Shown in pieces: positions 52,991 to 60,347 of a stretch of DNA of 64,000 nucleotides. Under the pieces are notes generated by a model. It searched no databases. It was not told where the DNA came from and was given only the letters and a program-made list of their open reading frames with translations. Made by a program: the position numbers and the translations under genes. The DNA is from Pseudodonghicola sp048268305 (lineage in GTDB: Bacteria; Pseudomonadota; Alphaproteobacteria; Rhodobacterales; Rhodobacteraceae), in the NCBI RefSeq assembly GCF_048268305.1, contig NZ_JBLWVT010000006.1, positions 124,001 to 188,000 of the forward strand. Reading direction: 5' to 3'. Numbering within the stretch: position 1 is the first letter of the stretch; each line of letters opens with the position of its first letter.

Positions 52991-54469
52991 ATGGCAAAAG
53001 AGAAAGTGAAATTCGTCACCCGAACCACGGACGGACTGTATCGCTACAACAGACGCGTCCCCGACGACTGCCAGAAGGCGTTGCGAAAGAAGTTGTGGAA
53101 CCTTTCTCTTGGGCGCGATTATGACGCCGCAGTACAGCGCGCCTCAGCCCTCCGCCGGGATCACGACGCACTGATTGCACGGCTACGCAACCCGGACACA
53201 GCGCGGGAGGAGGCGCGCGAACAAGTTGCCGCGCGTGCGTCAGCACGCATCGCCGAACTTGAGCGCCGTGGCGCCCCTGCGGCGGTCGATGGGGAGGAAG
53301 GGACGGTTGAGGGCACGCTTGGTGCAATGTGGCAGCGCCTCCCTGCGATCATGCAGGACGCGCGCGGCGACGCGCGGGAGTACGCCCGCTTAGTGATGGT
53401 TCAGACCTTCGCGTTTGGCGACAACAGCCGCGCGGAGGGGAGTGGCGCGTCAACGGTGCCGCCCCCAACTGACCCCGTCGAACGCATGCAGTATGACGCC
53501 TATCGCGCGATGCTGGCCCAGCGGCTGGCGGAGCTTGCGCCGATGCCGGACCAAGGCGCACCAGAAATGCGCGTCTCGGCACTGATGAACAGATATATCA
53601 AGGTGCAGGCCCTGCGCCCCAACACGGCCCGCTCCTATCGTCAAATGGTCAAGAGCCTCATTGCCAACTGCGGTGGTGACCATCCGCTCCCCCACTATAA
53701 CCGGGACAGGCTGCGGCAGCACCGGGACAGACTGGAGGCGAGTCCAGATATCAGCATCCAGTCAGTGGAGAAGCACTTTGCACCCCTCAAGGCCCTTTGG
53801 CGATGGGCCGCCGATGAATATGACGAACTAGCGGACCTACAATTCCCCCGCGTGCGCCTGTCCAAGCGCGACACGACCGTAGAGGATGCCCGATGGCAGG
53901 CATTCAGTGATGCTGAAATGAAGACCGTTTGGCAGGCCCTGAATGAGGCATGGGGGCCTAAGAGCGCCAGCAGGATGGCGCCGGGACGCCGTCAGGCGTT
54001 CCTGATGGCAATCAGGGTCCTCCTTTACACCGGCCTCCGCCCTGCCGAAGTCTTCCGCCTGACGGCGGAGGACGTCGAAAACGGCATCCTCACCATTCGA
54101 CGCACGAAAACAACGCCCCGAAAGCTCCCGATCAGCGAACACATTGCAGACTTCCCTACCTTCCTTGAGAATGGTGGATTTGAGGACGAACGAAAGTCAG
54201 GAACCATCGCCGTCACCCTGTCGGACAACTTCCGCAAGGTGATCCGCGCCGCCGGTCTCAGCAATGACCGACATGTTCTGTACTCTCTCAAGGATACGCT
54301 GGTGGACCGCCTGCAACGCCAGCCCGGCATGAATGATGACATCATTCGCGGGATCATCGGGCACGTTGTAGGTCAAGGAAAGCTGCGACACTATAAGACT
54401 CCGTTTGGCGAAACCGCACATGGGCGGGCAGCGATGAAAAAGGCGCTGGACGCAATCACCTACTGGTGA
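52991..54469 (+). CDS. int: Phage tyrosine integrase
   Basis: 492 residues. An N-terminal arm domain of the DUF6538 type (FVTRTTDGLYRYNRRVPDDCQ), a SAM-like core-binding domain (about 215-310) and a C-terminal catalytic domain. Catalytic Arg350 lies in TGLRPAEVFRL, the beta-hairpin lysine in RRTKTTPRK, the box II region in HVLYSLKDTL, then His458 and the tyrosine nucleophile, probably Tyr468. The second catalytic arginine, expected where LYSLRHT is normal, is Lys434. ATG 52991 with GAGG upstream is the start; an upstream ATG at 52892 has no such support and would run through the direct repeats. Confidence 0.9.
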   Translation: MAKEKVKFVTRTTDGLYRYNRRVPDDCQKALRKKLWNLSLGRDYDAAVQRASALRRDHDALIARLRNPDTAREEAREQVAARASARIAELERRGAPAAVDGEEGTVEGTLGAMWQRLPAIMQDARGDAREYARLVMVQTFAFGDNSRAEGSGASTVPPPTDPVERMQYDAYRAMLAQRLAELAPMPDQGAPEMRVSALMNRYIKVQALRPNTARSYRQMVKSLIANCGGDHPLPHYNRDRLRQHRDRLEASPDISIQSVEKHFAPLKALWRWAADEYDELADLQFPRVRLSKRDTTVEDARWQAFSDAEMKTVWQALNEAWGPKSASRMAPGRRQAFLMAIRVLLYTGLRPAEVFRLTAEDVENGILTIRRTKTTPRKLPISEHIADFPTFLENGGFEDERKSGTIAVTLSDNFRKVIRAAGLSNDRHVLYSLKDTLVDRLQRQPGMNDDIIRGIIGHVVGQGKLRHYKTPFGETAHGRAAMKKALDAITYW

Positions 54470-54491
54470 CCCACACCCCCTCACCGAACGC

Positions 54492-54517
54492 AAGGCCCGC
54501 TATCCCCGGCGGGCCTT
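54492..54517 (+). terminator. Terminator after the integrase
   Basis: A 9-bp stem AAGGCCCGC/GCGGGCCTT with an 8-nt loop, ending in TTTTCCTT, lies 22 nt after the integrase stop. Confidence 0.82.
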
Positions 54518-54575
54518 TTCCTTGCCCGTCCGCCGGGTGACCTGCCCCACATTTTGACCCCTTTTTTCCGATTCG

Positions 54576-54611
54576 TTGACTTCGCAACCCATATATGAGA
54601 GAAGAAGTCAA
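54576..54611. repeat. 36-bp nested dyad, operator-like
   Basis: TTGACTTC (54576-54583) and GAAGTCAA (54604-54611) form a perfect inverted repeat. Exactly at its centre (54593.5) sits a second perfect palindrome, CATATATG (54590-54597). It lies between the integrase terminator and the next gene, a natural place for a phage repressor operator. Confidence 0.75.
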
Positions 54612-54647
54612 TCAACTATTTGCTGGGATGATGATTTTTCTTCTGAA

Positions 54648-55199
54648 ATGAGGGGTGCCGCCTTGCACGTCACGATTGAAAACTACTGCGCTGCAACGGG
54701 CGTATGTGCGGAAACCACCGGGCGCCGACTTCAGGCCGTCCCGTATCGTGTCCCGGAACGGCGCGGGGCTTATCGCAAGCTTTTCCCGCTCGCCGCCGCC
54801 GCCATGACGCTCAAGCGGCGTGAAATCGACGCCGGGGCGGTTGCCGAGCTGGGCCGGAGCGCCCGGCCTCTGAACAATGATTTGTACGTGGAGCCGGAGG
54901 CTTTGCCGATGGCGCGCGAGTTCGCGGATTGGCTCCCCGATCCTGCCATGCGCGCGCGGCTGCGGGCAGCGCAGAACAGCTTTACCGTGGCCGTGGCGAA
55001 CTCGCGGCTGTGCACGCCCACCATCGTGTCGAACCTCGACCCCCTGCGCGATCTGTTCGCGCTGTGCCCGCAGGTCACCCGGTGGGTGCTGGCAGGCGGC
55101 ACGCCGCCGGACGTTGATCACATCGGCCCCGCGTTCGCGGTCACGAACAACAGCGCCGCGCTGTCCCTTTACACAAATAAGATGATGGAGGCCGCATAA
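54648..55199 (+). CDS. Phage protein with putative N-terminal HTH, function unknown
   Basis: 183 residues from ATG 54648; TTG 54663, with AGGGG upstream, is an equally possible start and gives LHVTIENYC as the N-terminus. The first 45 residues (IENYCAATGVCAETTGRRLQAVPYRVP) look like a small HTH of the Nu1/terminase small subunit or DUF1441 kind; I cannot settle which. The rest is helical, without recognised motifs. It is the first gene of a tight run and is followed at 55201 by the next gene, with one base between them. Confidence 0.6.
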   Translation: MRGAALHVTIENYCAATGVCAETTGRRLQAVPYRVPERRGAYRKLFPLAAAAMTLKRREIDAGAVAELGRSARPLNNDLYVEPEALPMAREFADWLPDPAMRARLRAAQNSFTVAVANSRLCTPTIVSNLDPLRDLFALCPQVTRWVLAGGTPPDVDHIGPAFAVTNNSAALSLYTNKMMEAA

Positions 55200-55200
55200 G

Positions 55201-55701
55201 ATGGCTGAAAACAACTACGAGTCCTTCCTCGATATCGTCCGGGGGTCTGAGGCCGTGCGCGACCGCTGGGCCGCGCTTGTCGAGCGCAGCGTGACCGAGG
55301 CCGCAGAGCATGGCGTGACGCTTGAGGCGGACGACATTCTCAATCTTCGCTCGGCACGCGTCGCCGCCCTCGGCGCCCCCCTTGATGAGGACGAATATCG
55401 AGCCGAAATTCTGGCCCTCCCGGCCCTGTCCGATGCTGCCCGCCGCCGGGATATTGCCGAGGGCGATGAAGCGGCCCGCGCCGCAGCAGTCGCAGACGTA
55501 AATCGCGGCAAGTTCGACGTGTCTCCCGACCGCTGGACCGACAACGCCGCCGCGCGCCTTGCCAAGGCGCGGGACCTCGGAATCGCGGTTCCGCCTGTTG
55601 TGACCGAGAGCGCGCTTTCGCGGGACCAGATGCTTGCAGCCATCGCCGAAATGCCCCCGGCCCAGCGGGTCGCGCAGGCGCGGCGCTGGGGGCTGATCTG
55701 A
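55201..55701 (+). CDS. Phage hypothetical protein
   Basis: 166 residues, acidic and alanine-rich, probably all helical; no known motif recognised. It begins MAENNYESFLDIVRGSE and ends ARRWGLI. It follows the HTH-like gene by one base and its stop overlaps the next ATG (TGATG), so it is expressed as part of the same run. Confidence 0.65.
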   Translation: MAENNYESFLDIVRGSEAVRDRWAALVERSVTEAAEHGVTLEADDILNLRSARVAALGAPLDEDEYRAEILALPALSDAARRRDIAEGDEAARAAAVADVNRGKFDVSPDRWTDNAAARLAKARDLGIAVPPVVTESALSRDQMLAAIAEMPPAQRVAQARRWGLI

Positions 55702-55955
55702 TGGGCACGGTTGACCAGATCGTCGGCAAGGTGCGTCGCGAGTTTCCCCATGCAGTGCACGCTGGGACGTTTGCCGCGCTCTTTCAGCGTCATGACGCCC
55801 CCGCGAATATCCTCGCGGTGCCCGGCGGCCCGCCCGTGGCGGTGGATGTGGCGGCGGGGAGCTACAGTTTTCTGCCCGATGCTTCGATCCTGACCGAACA
55901 GGAGTATCAACAGGTCTGCGAGCGACTGCGCGCAATGGCTCGGCCTCATGGCTGA
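55701..55955 (+). CDS. Small phage hypothetical protein
   Basis: 84 residues. Predicted alpha/beta fold with FAALFQRHDAPANILAVPGGPPVAVDVAAGSYSF in the middle (read in parts). No family recognised. The start overlaps the upstream stop by one base; the end overlaps the next gene by 8 nt. Confidence 0.6.
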   Translation: MGTVDQIVGKVRREFPHAVHAGTFAALFQRHDAPANILAVPGGPPVAVDVAAGSYSFLPDASILTEQEYQQVCERLRAMARPHG

Positions 55956-56220
55956 CCTCTTCACCGATACCGGCGTGATGAACGAGTCGGGCTGGGGCAG
56001 CGCCGGCTATGACGAGTCCGGTGACTTCATGCACCTCCCGCCGAAGCAGCGAAGGGAGGCCAAGCGCCGCCAGCTTGAGCGCCGCGACCGCTGGCAGAAG
56101 GCGGCGGCGGTCAGGGCCGACTGGACCCCCGAACAGCACGCTGCCGAGGCTGCCCGCCTCCGTGAGGAGGTGGCGGCGAACCTTGCCGCCCGCGCAGAGG
56201 AATACCGCGATGCCGCGTAG
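55948..56220 (+). CDS. Small phage hypothetical protein
   Basis: 90 residues, highly charged and probably coiled: KQRREAKRRQLERRDRWQ in the middle. It starts 8 nt before the upstream stop. No family recognised. Confidence 0.58.
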   Translation: MADLFTDTGVMNESGWGSAGYDESGDFMHLPPKQRREAKRRQLERRDRWQKAAAVRADWTPEQHAAEAARLREEVAANLAARAEEYRDAA

Positions 56221-56398
56221 TCATGGCCTGCATGACGCCGGGCTCTTCAACGCCGCGATGGCGAAAAAGCAGCGGCGGTGCCAGCTTTGGCACGCGGCGC
56301 GGCTGGCCTGTCCGACCTATGAATCCTTCCGGCAGTCCTGCGGCGTAATCGAGCGCGCGATTGCGGAACAGCTCGAACGCGAGTTTTCGGCCCCCTGA
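56210..56398 (+). CDS. Small phage hypothetical protein
   Basis: 62 residues starting at ATG 56210, inside the end of the preceding gene (11-nt overlap). It has two cysteines spaced for a small helical fold (ACPTYESFRQSCGV). A longer frame starting upstream would overlap the preceding gene fully and is not used. Confidence 0.45.
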   Translation: MPRSHGLHDAGLFNAAMAKKQRRCQLWHAARLACPTYESFRQSCGVIERAIAEQLEREFSAP

Positions 56399-56548
56399 GC
56401 GCCAACCAGACAGGCGGCGGCACTAACCGCAATCGAGGCGGCGGGTGTTCCTGTGGAAAGTTTCACCGTGCCGCCGCCTGACCGCCGGGGGTGGGCACTG
56501 CCATGCCACCCCCGGCCCCTATCCATCCCCCAAAAACAGGAGAAAAAC

Positions 56549-56830
56549 ATGGAAACTTCACCGATGGTCCGCGAGCTTGCGGACCTCATCCGAAACGCCG
56601 CCTCTCGGGCGGGCGGGCGCGGCATGCGCATCAGCTTTGAATGGTTGTGCGATGTGCTCGACGGGGACCAGCGGTTGACCCGGTGCGTGCTTGTTGCGGC
56701 GGGCTTCCAGCCGCCCGAGGCGACCGAGTGGCGCACGGGGCGCGGTGATGCGCGGCTGGCGGATCACGTGTATCCCGAGCTGCTGGCGGACCGCCTCACT
56801 GAATCGCTCGACTACTACGCGCCGGTCTGA
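56549..56830 (+). CDS. Small phage hypothetical protein
   Basis: 93 residues. Start ATG 56549 is well supported by CAGGAG at 56537-56542. The sequence METSPMVRELADLIRNAASRA continues into a mixed alpha/beta chain with two cysteines. No family recognised. It is followed by the large dyad at 56862-56994. Confidence 0.62.
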   Translation: METSPMVRELADLIRNAASRAGGRGMRISFEWLCDVLDGDQRLTRCVLVAAGFQPPEATEWRTGRGDARLADHVYPELLADRLTESLDYYAPV

Positions 56831-56861
56831 CGCCACGTCACCTTTCGCGGCGCTCGGAATC

Positions 56862-56994
56862 TTTTAGCACATTCCATTTTCGCACAGGGAGACAGTTGAA
56901 AGAGCTATTGGAGCTTCAAGCCTAACTTGAGTCAGCTTGAAGCCTAATTCCACCTTCCAACTGTCTCCGGATTGGAAATTCGAATGTGCTAAAA
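56862..56994. repeat. 133-bp symmetric dyad with three nested inverted repeats
   Basis: Three perfect inverted repeats share one centre at 56928: a 13-bp outer pair (56862-56874/56982-56994), an 11-bp middle pair (56888-56898/56958-56968) and a 9-bp inner pair (56913-56921/56935-56943). The gaps match on both sides, 13 and 13, then 14 and 14. The gap sequences themselves are not complementary. The region is AT-rich and contains no gene. It may be a structured RNA, a multi-site protein-binding array or a replication origin. Confidence 0.8.
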
Positions 56995-57106
56995 CAATAT
57001 TTTCATCAATGAAATCAAGGTAATGAGGGGGATATTTAGTTTTGACTCCTCGCTGGGAATCATGATTTTGGGCCATATCGAAACAAAAATGAGAGAGGAT
57101 AAAGTC

Positions 57107-57268
57107 ATGAATGTAATTGACGTTTCAGAGCGCGAGGACCGGGAAATGGCCCTCGTTTTGGCAACTGACCGGATGGCGAAAATCGCACAGACTCCGAGGT
57201 CCGACGCCCGGGAGGAGGAGCTTCGCCAGCTTCACCGGATGGTCGGCGAACTGGTGGGGGTGGTGTGA
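57107..57268 (+). CDS. Small phage hypothetical protein
   Basis: 53 residues from ATG 57107, with GAGAGGA about 8 nt upstream; the frame is open further upstream (57023), but that stretch is AT-rich leader without protein character. Charged and helical (MNVIDVSEREDREMALVLAT). The stop overlaps the next start as TGATG. Confidence 0.5.
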   Translation: MNVIDVSEREDREMALVLATDRMAKIAQTPRSDAREEELRQLHRMVGELVGVV

Positions 57269-57639
57269 TGGACATGACCGAGAGGTATATGGACAAGCTG
57301 GCCGATCTGGAAGCGACGCCCCGGCTTCACATGACGCGCGACACGAACTCGCGCGCCCATCTGCCGAGAGCGGAACGGCTGACCGCCATTGCGCGGCGTG
57401 AAAAGCGACTTCGCGACGCCAAGGAAGAGATGCGGTTTGCCATTCCACGAGCAGTTGCGGCGGGGTGTACCCGCTTTTTCGAGGCGGTGGCTTGGATTTG
57501 CGAAGAGCTATCGACGCCGGAAGACAGCCGCGATGACCGTTTTCGTGCGAGGGAGATAGTCTGGGAGGTGATGCAGGAGGGGGACGAGGATGCCGAAGGG
57601 CTGACCCGCTGGGGCGCTGCTTTGGAGAAGTACGCTTAG
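57268..57639 (+). CDS. Phage hypothetical protein
   Basis: 123 residues, charged and helical, with a single short hydrophobic run (CTRFFEAVAWICEEL). No family recognised. It is translationally coupled to the upstream 53-residue gene, and a GGCCCCC hairpin follows its stop. Confidence 0.6.
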   Translation: MDMTERYMDKLADLEATPRLHMTRDTNSRAHLPRAERLTAIARREKRLRDAKEEMRFAIPRAVAAGCTRFFEAVAWICEELSTPEDSRDDRFRAREIVWEVMQEGDEDAEGLTRWGAALEKYA

Positions 57640-57643
57640 CGAT

Positions 57644-57661
57644 GGCCCCCGTGAGGGGGCC
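57644..57661 (+). terminator. Short GC hairpin
   Basis: GGCCCCC-GTGA-GGGGGCC lies directly after the stop at 57639. There is no T tract, so termination is uncertain. Confidence 0.45.
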
Positions 57662-57790
57662 GCACGTCAAACATATGGGGCGGCAGGCTTGCCTTGTTTC
57701 TGTTGCCGCCCGACGCCCCGCAGGATGGGGCCGAATGAACAGGTCGAAAGGGAGACTGCACATGCAACGTTAACCAAGGAGAAGACAAAA

Positions 57791-57847
57791 ATGGCAGCTA
57801 CTGCATCGCTGCGTATCAGCAATTGGATGCGATGGAAGGCAGTGTGA
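57791..57847 (+). CDS. Possible 18-residue leader peptide
   Basis: A short open frame (MAATASLRISNWMRWKAV) with a strong AAGGAG about 9-14 nt upstream. Its TGA shares a base with the ATG of the primase/helicase-like gene (TGATG), so it could couple or attenuate translation of that gene. It may equally be the remnant of an older start. Confidence 0.35.
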   Translation: MAATASLRISNWMRWKAV

Positions 57848-59358
57848 TGAGCAATGTGATCGCGATGACTCCGCCGGGGCATCCCACGGTTTCGGTCCGA
57901 ACCAATATGTCTCCGGGGGGAAGGAAGTTCCGGAGCCGATTCAGTGTCCGCGAGATCGAAGAAATCCGGAATGTGCCTACCTATATGGAAATCCAGCTCC
58001 GTCAGCAGATCGAAGAACGCAGCGAAGACCACCCCCTCAACAATCTTGAACTGGCCAAGTTCTATATGTCGCTGGTGAAGTCGAACATCGACACCGCCCA
58101 GATCAATATCCTTACTGATAAGATCGCCCAGAAGTGGAAGGTGGCATTGCCCAAAATCCACCTGAAGGCCGCTCACAATTTCGCTGAGTATGAGTGGTCT
58201 GCAATGGCCGTGGCGAATGACAGGGCAAAGGGTGAAGCTAATGTAAAGGGCACGTTTGGCTTCACCGACCTCGCAGACTACGCATACGGGCGGATCAAGA
58301 AGGTCAATGACACTTTCTCGCCCGAAATCTACCGGCATGGGCAGGAGCTTGTCCGGATTATCCGGGATTCCAAGACTGGCAAGGATGAGATGGAAATCTT
58401 GTTCCCGCGCAGCCTTCGCCCCATCGTAAATCGGATTGCGCCGTTTTTCGAAGGTCAGAATGGCGAGTCCCAGAGTATCAGCGCGCCGATGGATGTAGTC
58501 GAAGAGTTGTTCTATGGTGACTATTCTTTCCCGGAATTGTCACAGATCGCGACCTATCCTATTTTTGCCTCTGACGGGGGCTTGATCGAGGTTGATGGTT
58601 ACGACGAAGAGACCGGTATCTACATGTCTCTTCCCAGCGACTTGCATATCCCGCGCGTTCCTAAGACCCCGTCACAGCTCGACGTGGACAGGGCTTTGGA
58701 GCGCCTCCTCGATGTGTTCGGAGACTTTCCGTTCGACGGGCAGGACTGCCGCCCCGGCGGAGAGACACTGGAGGCCGATGAGGTCCCGTCGAGCATGGCG
58801 AATATGCTTGCAATGGTGCTTACCCCCTATTGCAGGCAGATGATCAACGGGCCTCTTCCTCTTGCATTCGTGTCAAAGCCCAAGGTTGCGACCGGTGCGT
58901 CTCTGCTGGCAGCCTCTGCGTATGTCATCGCCGCAGGTGTGTCGGAACCGTCTGCCGCTTTGCCTTCGAACGAAGAAGAGCGGCGCAAGGTGATCTTCGC
59001 CAGCCTGCGCAAGCAGAAGCCGTATGGCCTGTTCGACAACGTATCTGGTGAAATCACGTCGGATGCGCTGGCGTCGGTTTTGACGGCAACGACCTTCGAA
59101 GGCCGTATCCTTCGTAAGGCGATTTTGGAAATGGAGGATTCGCGGTGCGCATTGTCAGCTACATTCGAGTATCGACCGCACGGCAGGGAGCAAGCGGTCT
59201 CGGGATCGAAGCCCAGCGGGCCGAAATCGCGGCTTACGCCGCCGCCCAGAATGCCACCATCACCGCCGAGTATATCGAGGTGGAGTCGGGTAAGAAGAAC
59301 GACAGGCCGGAGCTTGAAAGGGCTATCCGGGAGGCCCGCCTTACCGGCTCAAAGCTAG
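57847..59358 (+). CDS. Truncated phage primase/helicase-like ATPase
   Basis: 503 codons from ATG 57847 (GGAAGG 7 nt upstream). Residues about 265-432 resemble the AAA-like part of phage/island primase-helicases: DLHIPRVPKTPSQLDVDRALERLLDVFGDFPF, LAMVLTPYCRQMI, then KVATGASLLAASAYVIAAG where the Walker A loop belongs, LFDNVSG as Walker B, and LTATTFEGRIL. The Walker A lysine is replaced by Ala351, and the chain loses homology at about residue 433, before the usual TGNN sensor. The last 70 codons run out of frame through the recombinase gene. It is probably a decayed or repurposed gene. Confidence 0.62.
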   Translation: MSNVIAMTPPGHPTVSVRTNMSPGGRKFRSRFSVREIEEIRNVPTYMEIQLRQQIEERSEDHPLNNLELAKFYMSLVKSNIDTAQINILTDKIAQKWKVALPKIHLKAAHNFAEYEWSAMAVANDRAKGEANVKGTFGFTDLADYAYGRIKKVNDTFSPEIYRHGQELVRIIRDSKTGKDEMEILFPRSLRPIVNRIAPFFEGQNGESQSISAPMDVVEELFYGDYSFPELSQIATYPIFASDGGLIEVDGYDEETGIYMSLPSDLHIPRVPKTPSQLDVDRALERLLDVFGDFPFDGQDCRPGGETLEADEVPSSMANMLAMVLTPYCRQMINGPLPLAFVSKPKVATGASLLAASAYVIAAGVSEPSAALPSNEEERRKVIFASLRKQKPYGLFDNVSGEITSDALASVLTATTFEGRILRKAILEMEDSRCALSATFEYRPHGREQAVSGSKPSGPKSRLTPPPRMPPSPPSISRWSRVRRTTGRSLKGLSGRPALPAQS

Positions 59359-59822
59359 TTATTGCACGCCTCAACCGACTGAGCCGAAACGCCGCTTTTC
59401 TCCTGAATCTAAGGGATTCCGGGGTCGATTTCGTCGCGGCTGACATGCCAAACGCAAACAGCATGACTGTGGGCGTCATGGCCCTTGTGGCGCAGGAGGA
59501 GCGTGAGGCCATCAGCCGCAACACAAAGGCTGCGCTCGCCGCTGCAAAGGCCCGTGGGCAGCGTCTGGGCAACCCCAACGGGGCCGCAGCCCTGCGCCGT
59601 GCAGGCAAGGGCAACGTGGACGCTGTGCAGGCCGTCAAGACGCGGGCTGACGCCCGCGCTAACCAGATCGCCGACATTCTGGAAGAGCTGGAAACTACGG
59701 GATTCACCACCTTGACCGCCATCGCGGATGAACTGAATCGTCGCGCCATCAAGACGGCGCGAGGCGGACGCTGGCATCCTTCCAGTGTCGCCAATCTGCG
59801 GAATCGGCTTAATCGGGCATAA
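59145..59822 (+). CDS. Serine recombinase (resolvase/invertase family)
   Basis: 225 residues. Resolvase domain with the nucleophile Ser10 in YIRVSTARQ, GLGIEAQRAEIAAYAA, a glutamate/arginine region in EVESGKKNDRPELERAI, and ARLNRLSRNAAFLL. A C-terminal HTH follows (FTTLTAIADELNRRAIKTARGGRWHPSSVANLRNR, in parts). Start GTG 59145 with GGAGG 8 nt upstream. It begins inside the primase/helicase-like gene in another frame, overlapping it by 214 nt. Confidence 0.93.
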   Translation: MRIVSYIRVSTARQGASGLGIEAQRAEIAAYAAAQNATITAEYIEVESGKKNDRPELERAIREARLTGSKLVIARLNRLSRNAAFLLNLRDSGVDFVAADMPNANSMTVGVMALVAQEEREAISRNTKAALAAAKARGQRLGNPNGAAALRRAGKGNVDAVQAVKTRADARANQIADILEELETTGFTTLTAIADELNRRAIKTARGGRWHPSSVANLRNRLNRA

Positions 59823-59979
59823 CCGCCATGCCGGGCCTGCCCGGTCGCCGCGTTAGCGGCAAAAGTCCTTGCTCTTAAAGGGCGAATCGCGATATAAGCC
59901 ATTGAAAATAAACAAAAAGTAGGGTCCCGCATGGGGGTACCCACCGGGGGTGCATCGGGGCCGCAGGTGCTACCTAAAT

Positions 59980-59994
59980 ATGTTGCAGCAACAT
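59980..59994. repeat. Perfect 15-bp palindrome ATGTTGC-A-GCAACAT
   Basis: Seven-base arms around a single A, in the gene-less stretch between the serine recombinase and tape measure genes. A dimeric regulator or recombinase could bind here. Confidence 0.6.
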
Positions 59995-60266
59995 TAAGTA
60001 ACGTAGAGCCATTTTTGCGCAATTTTCCTTCTATCTGTGCAACTTGTCCGGGGGACCCAGCCGCCCGACCAAGGGGCCTTTTCGCCCGCCATACCGCCCC
60101 CAAAAAATTTCAATTTTCGCCCCAAATAGTTCACATGTTAATGTGACCCGTTTTGGTCCGGTTCCTTCGTGATTCCAGCGCCTTGCTATATACTGGACAT
60201 GTAAGCGCGGGGGTCTTTGTCGTCTTCTCCAGCCCGCGCCGCGCGGTTCCCAGTCGCGCACAAACT

Positions 60267-60297
60267 GGCGGGGTCGGTTCCTGACCCGGCCCCGCCC
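60267..60297 (+). terminator. GC hairpin ahead of the tape measure gene
   Basis: GGCGGGGTCGG pairs with CCGGCCCCGCC (one mismatch) around a 9-nt loop, followed by CTTTCTCC. It may terminate upstream transcripts or lie in the leader of the tape measure gene. Confidence 0.5.
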
Positions 60298-60347
60298 TTT
60301 CTCCCCAAAATTCGAGCGGTCAGGAACACGTCAGGAAAATCATAGAA

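Larger units (their letters stand above)
59823..60347. other. Gene-less region before the tape measure gene
   Basis: About 525 bp. It contains a small hairpin (59832-59845), the perfect palindrome at 59980-59994, an AT-rich stretch around 60000-60140, a -10-like TATATACT near 60184 and the terminator-like hairpin at 60267-60297. A 71-codon open frame at 59931-60146 lacks protein character. Confidence 0.6.

Noticed and set aside
56862..56994. MITE or small insertion sequence
   Set aside because: Although the ends are inverted repeats, no target-site duplication flanks them, and the internal nested symmetry is not typical of such elements.
59931..60146. 71-codon frame between recombinase and tape measure genes
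   Set aside because: Crosses the 59980 palindrome, has no ribosome binding site and no protein-like composition.
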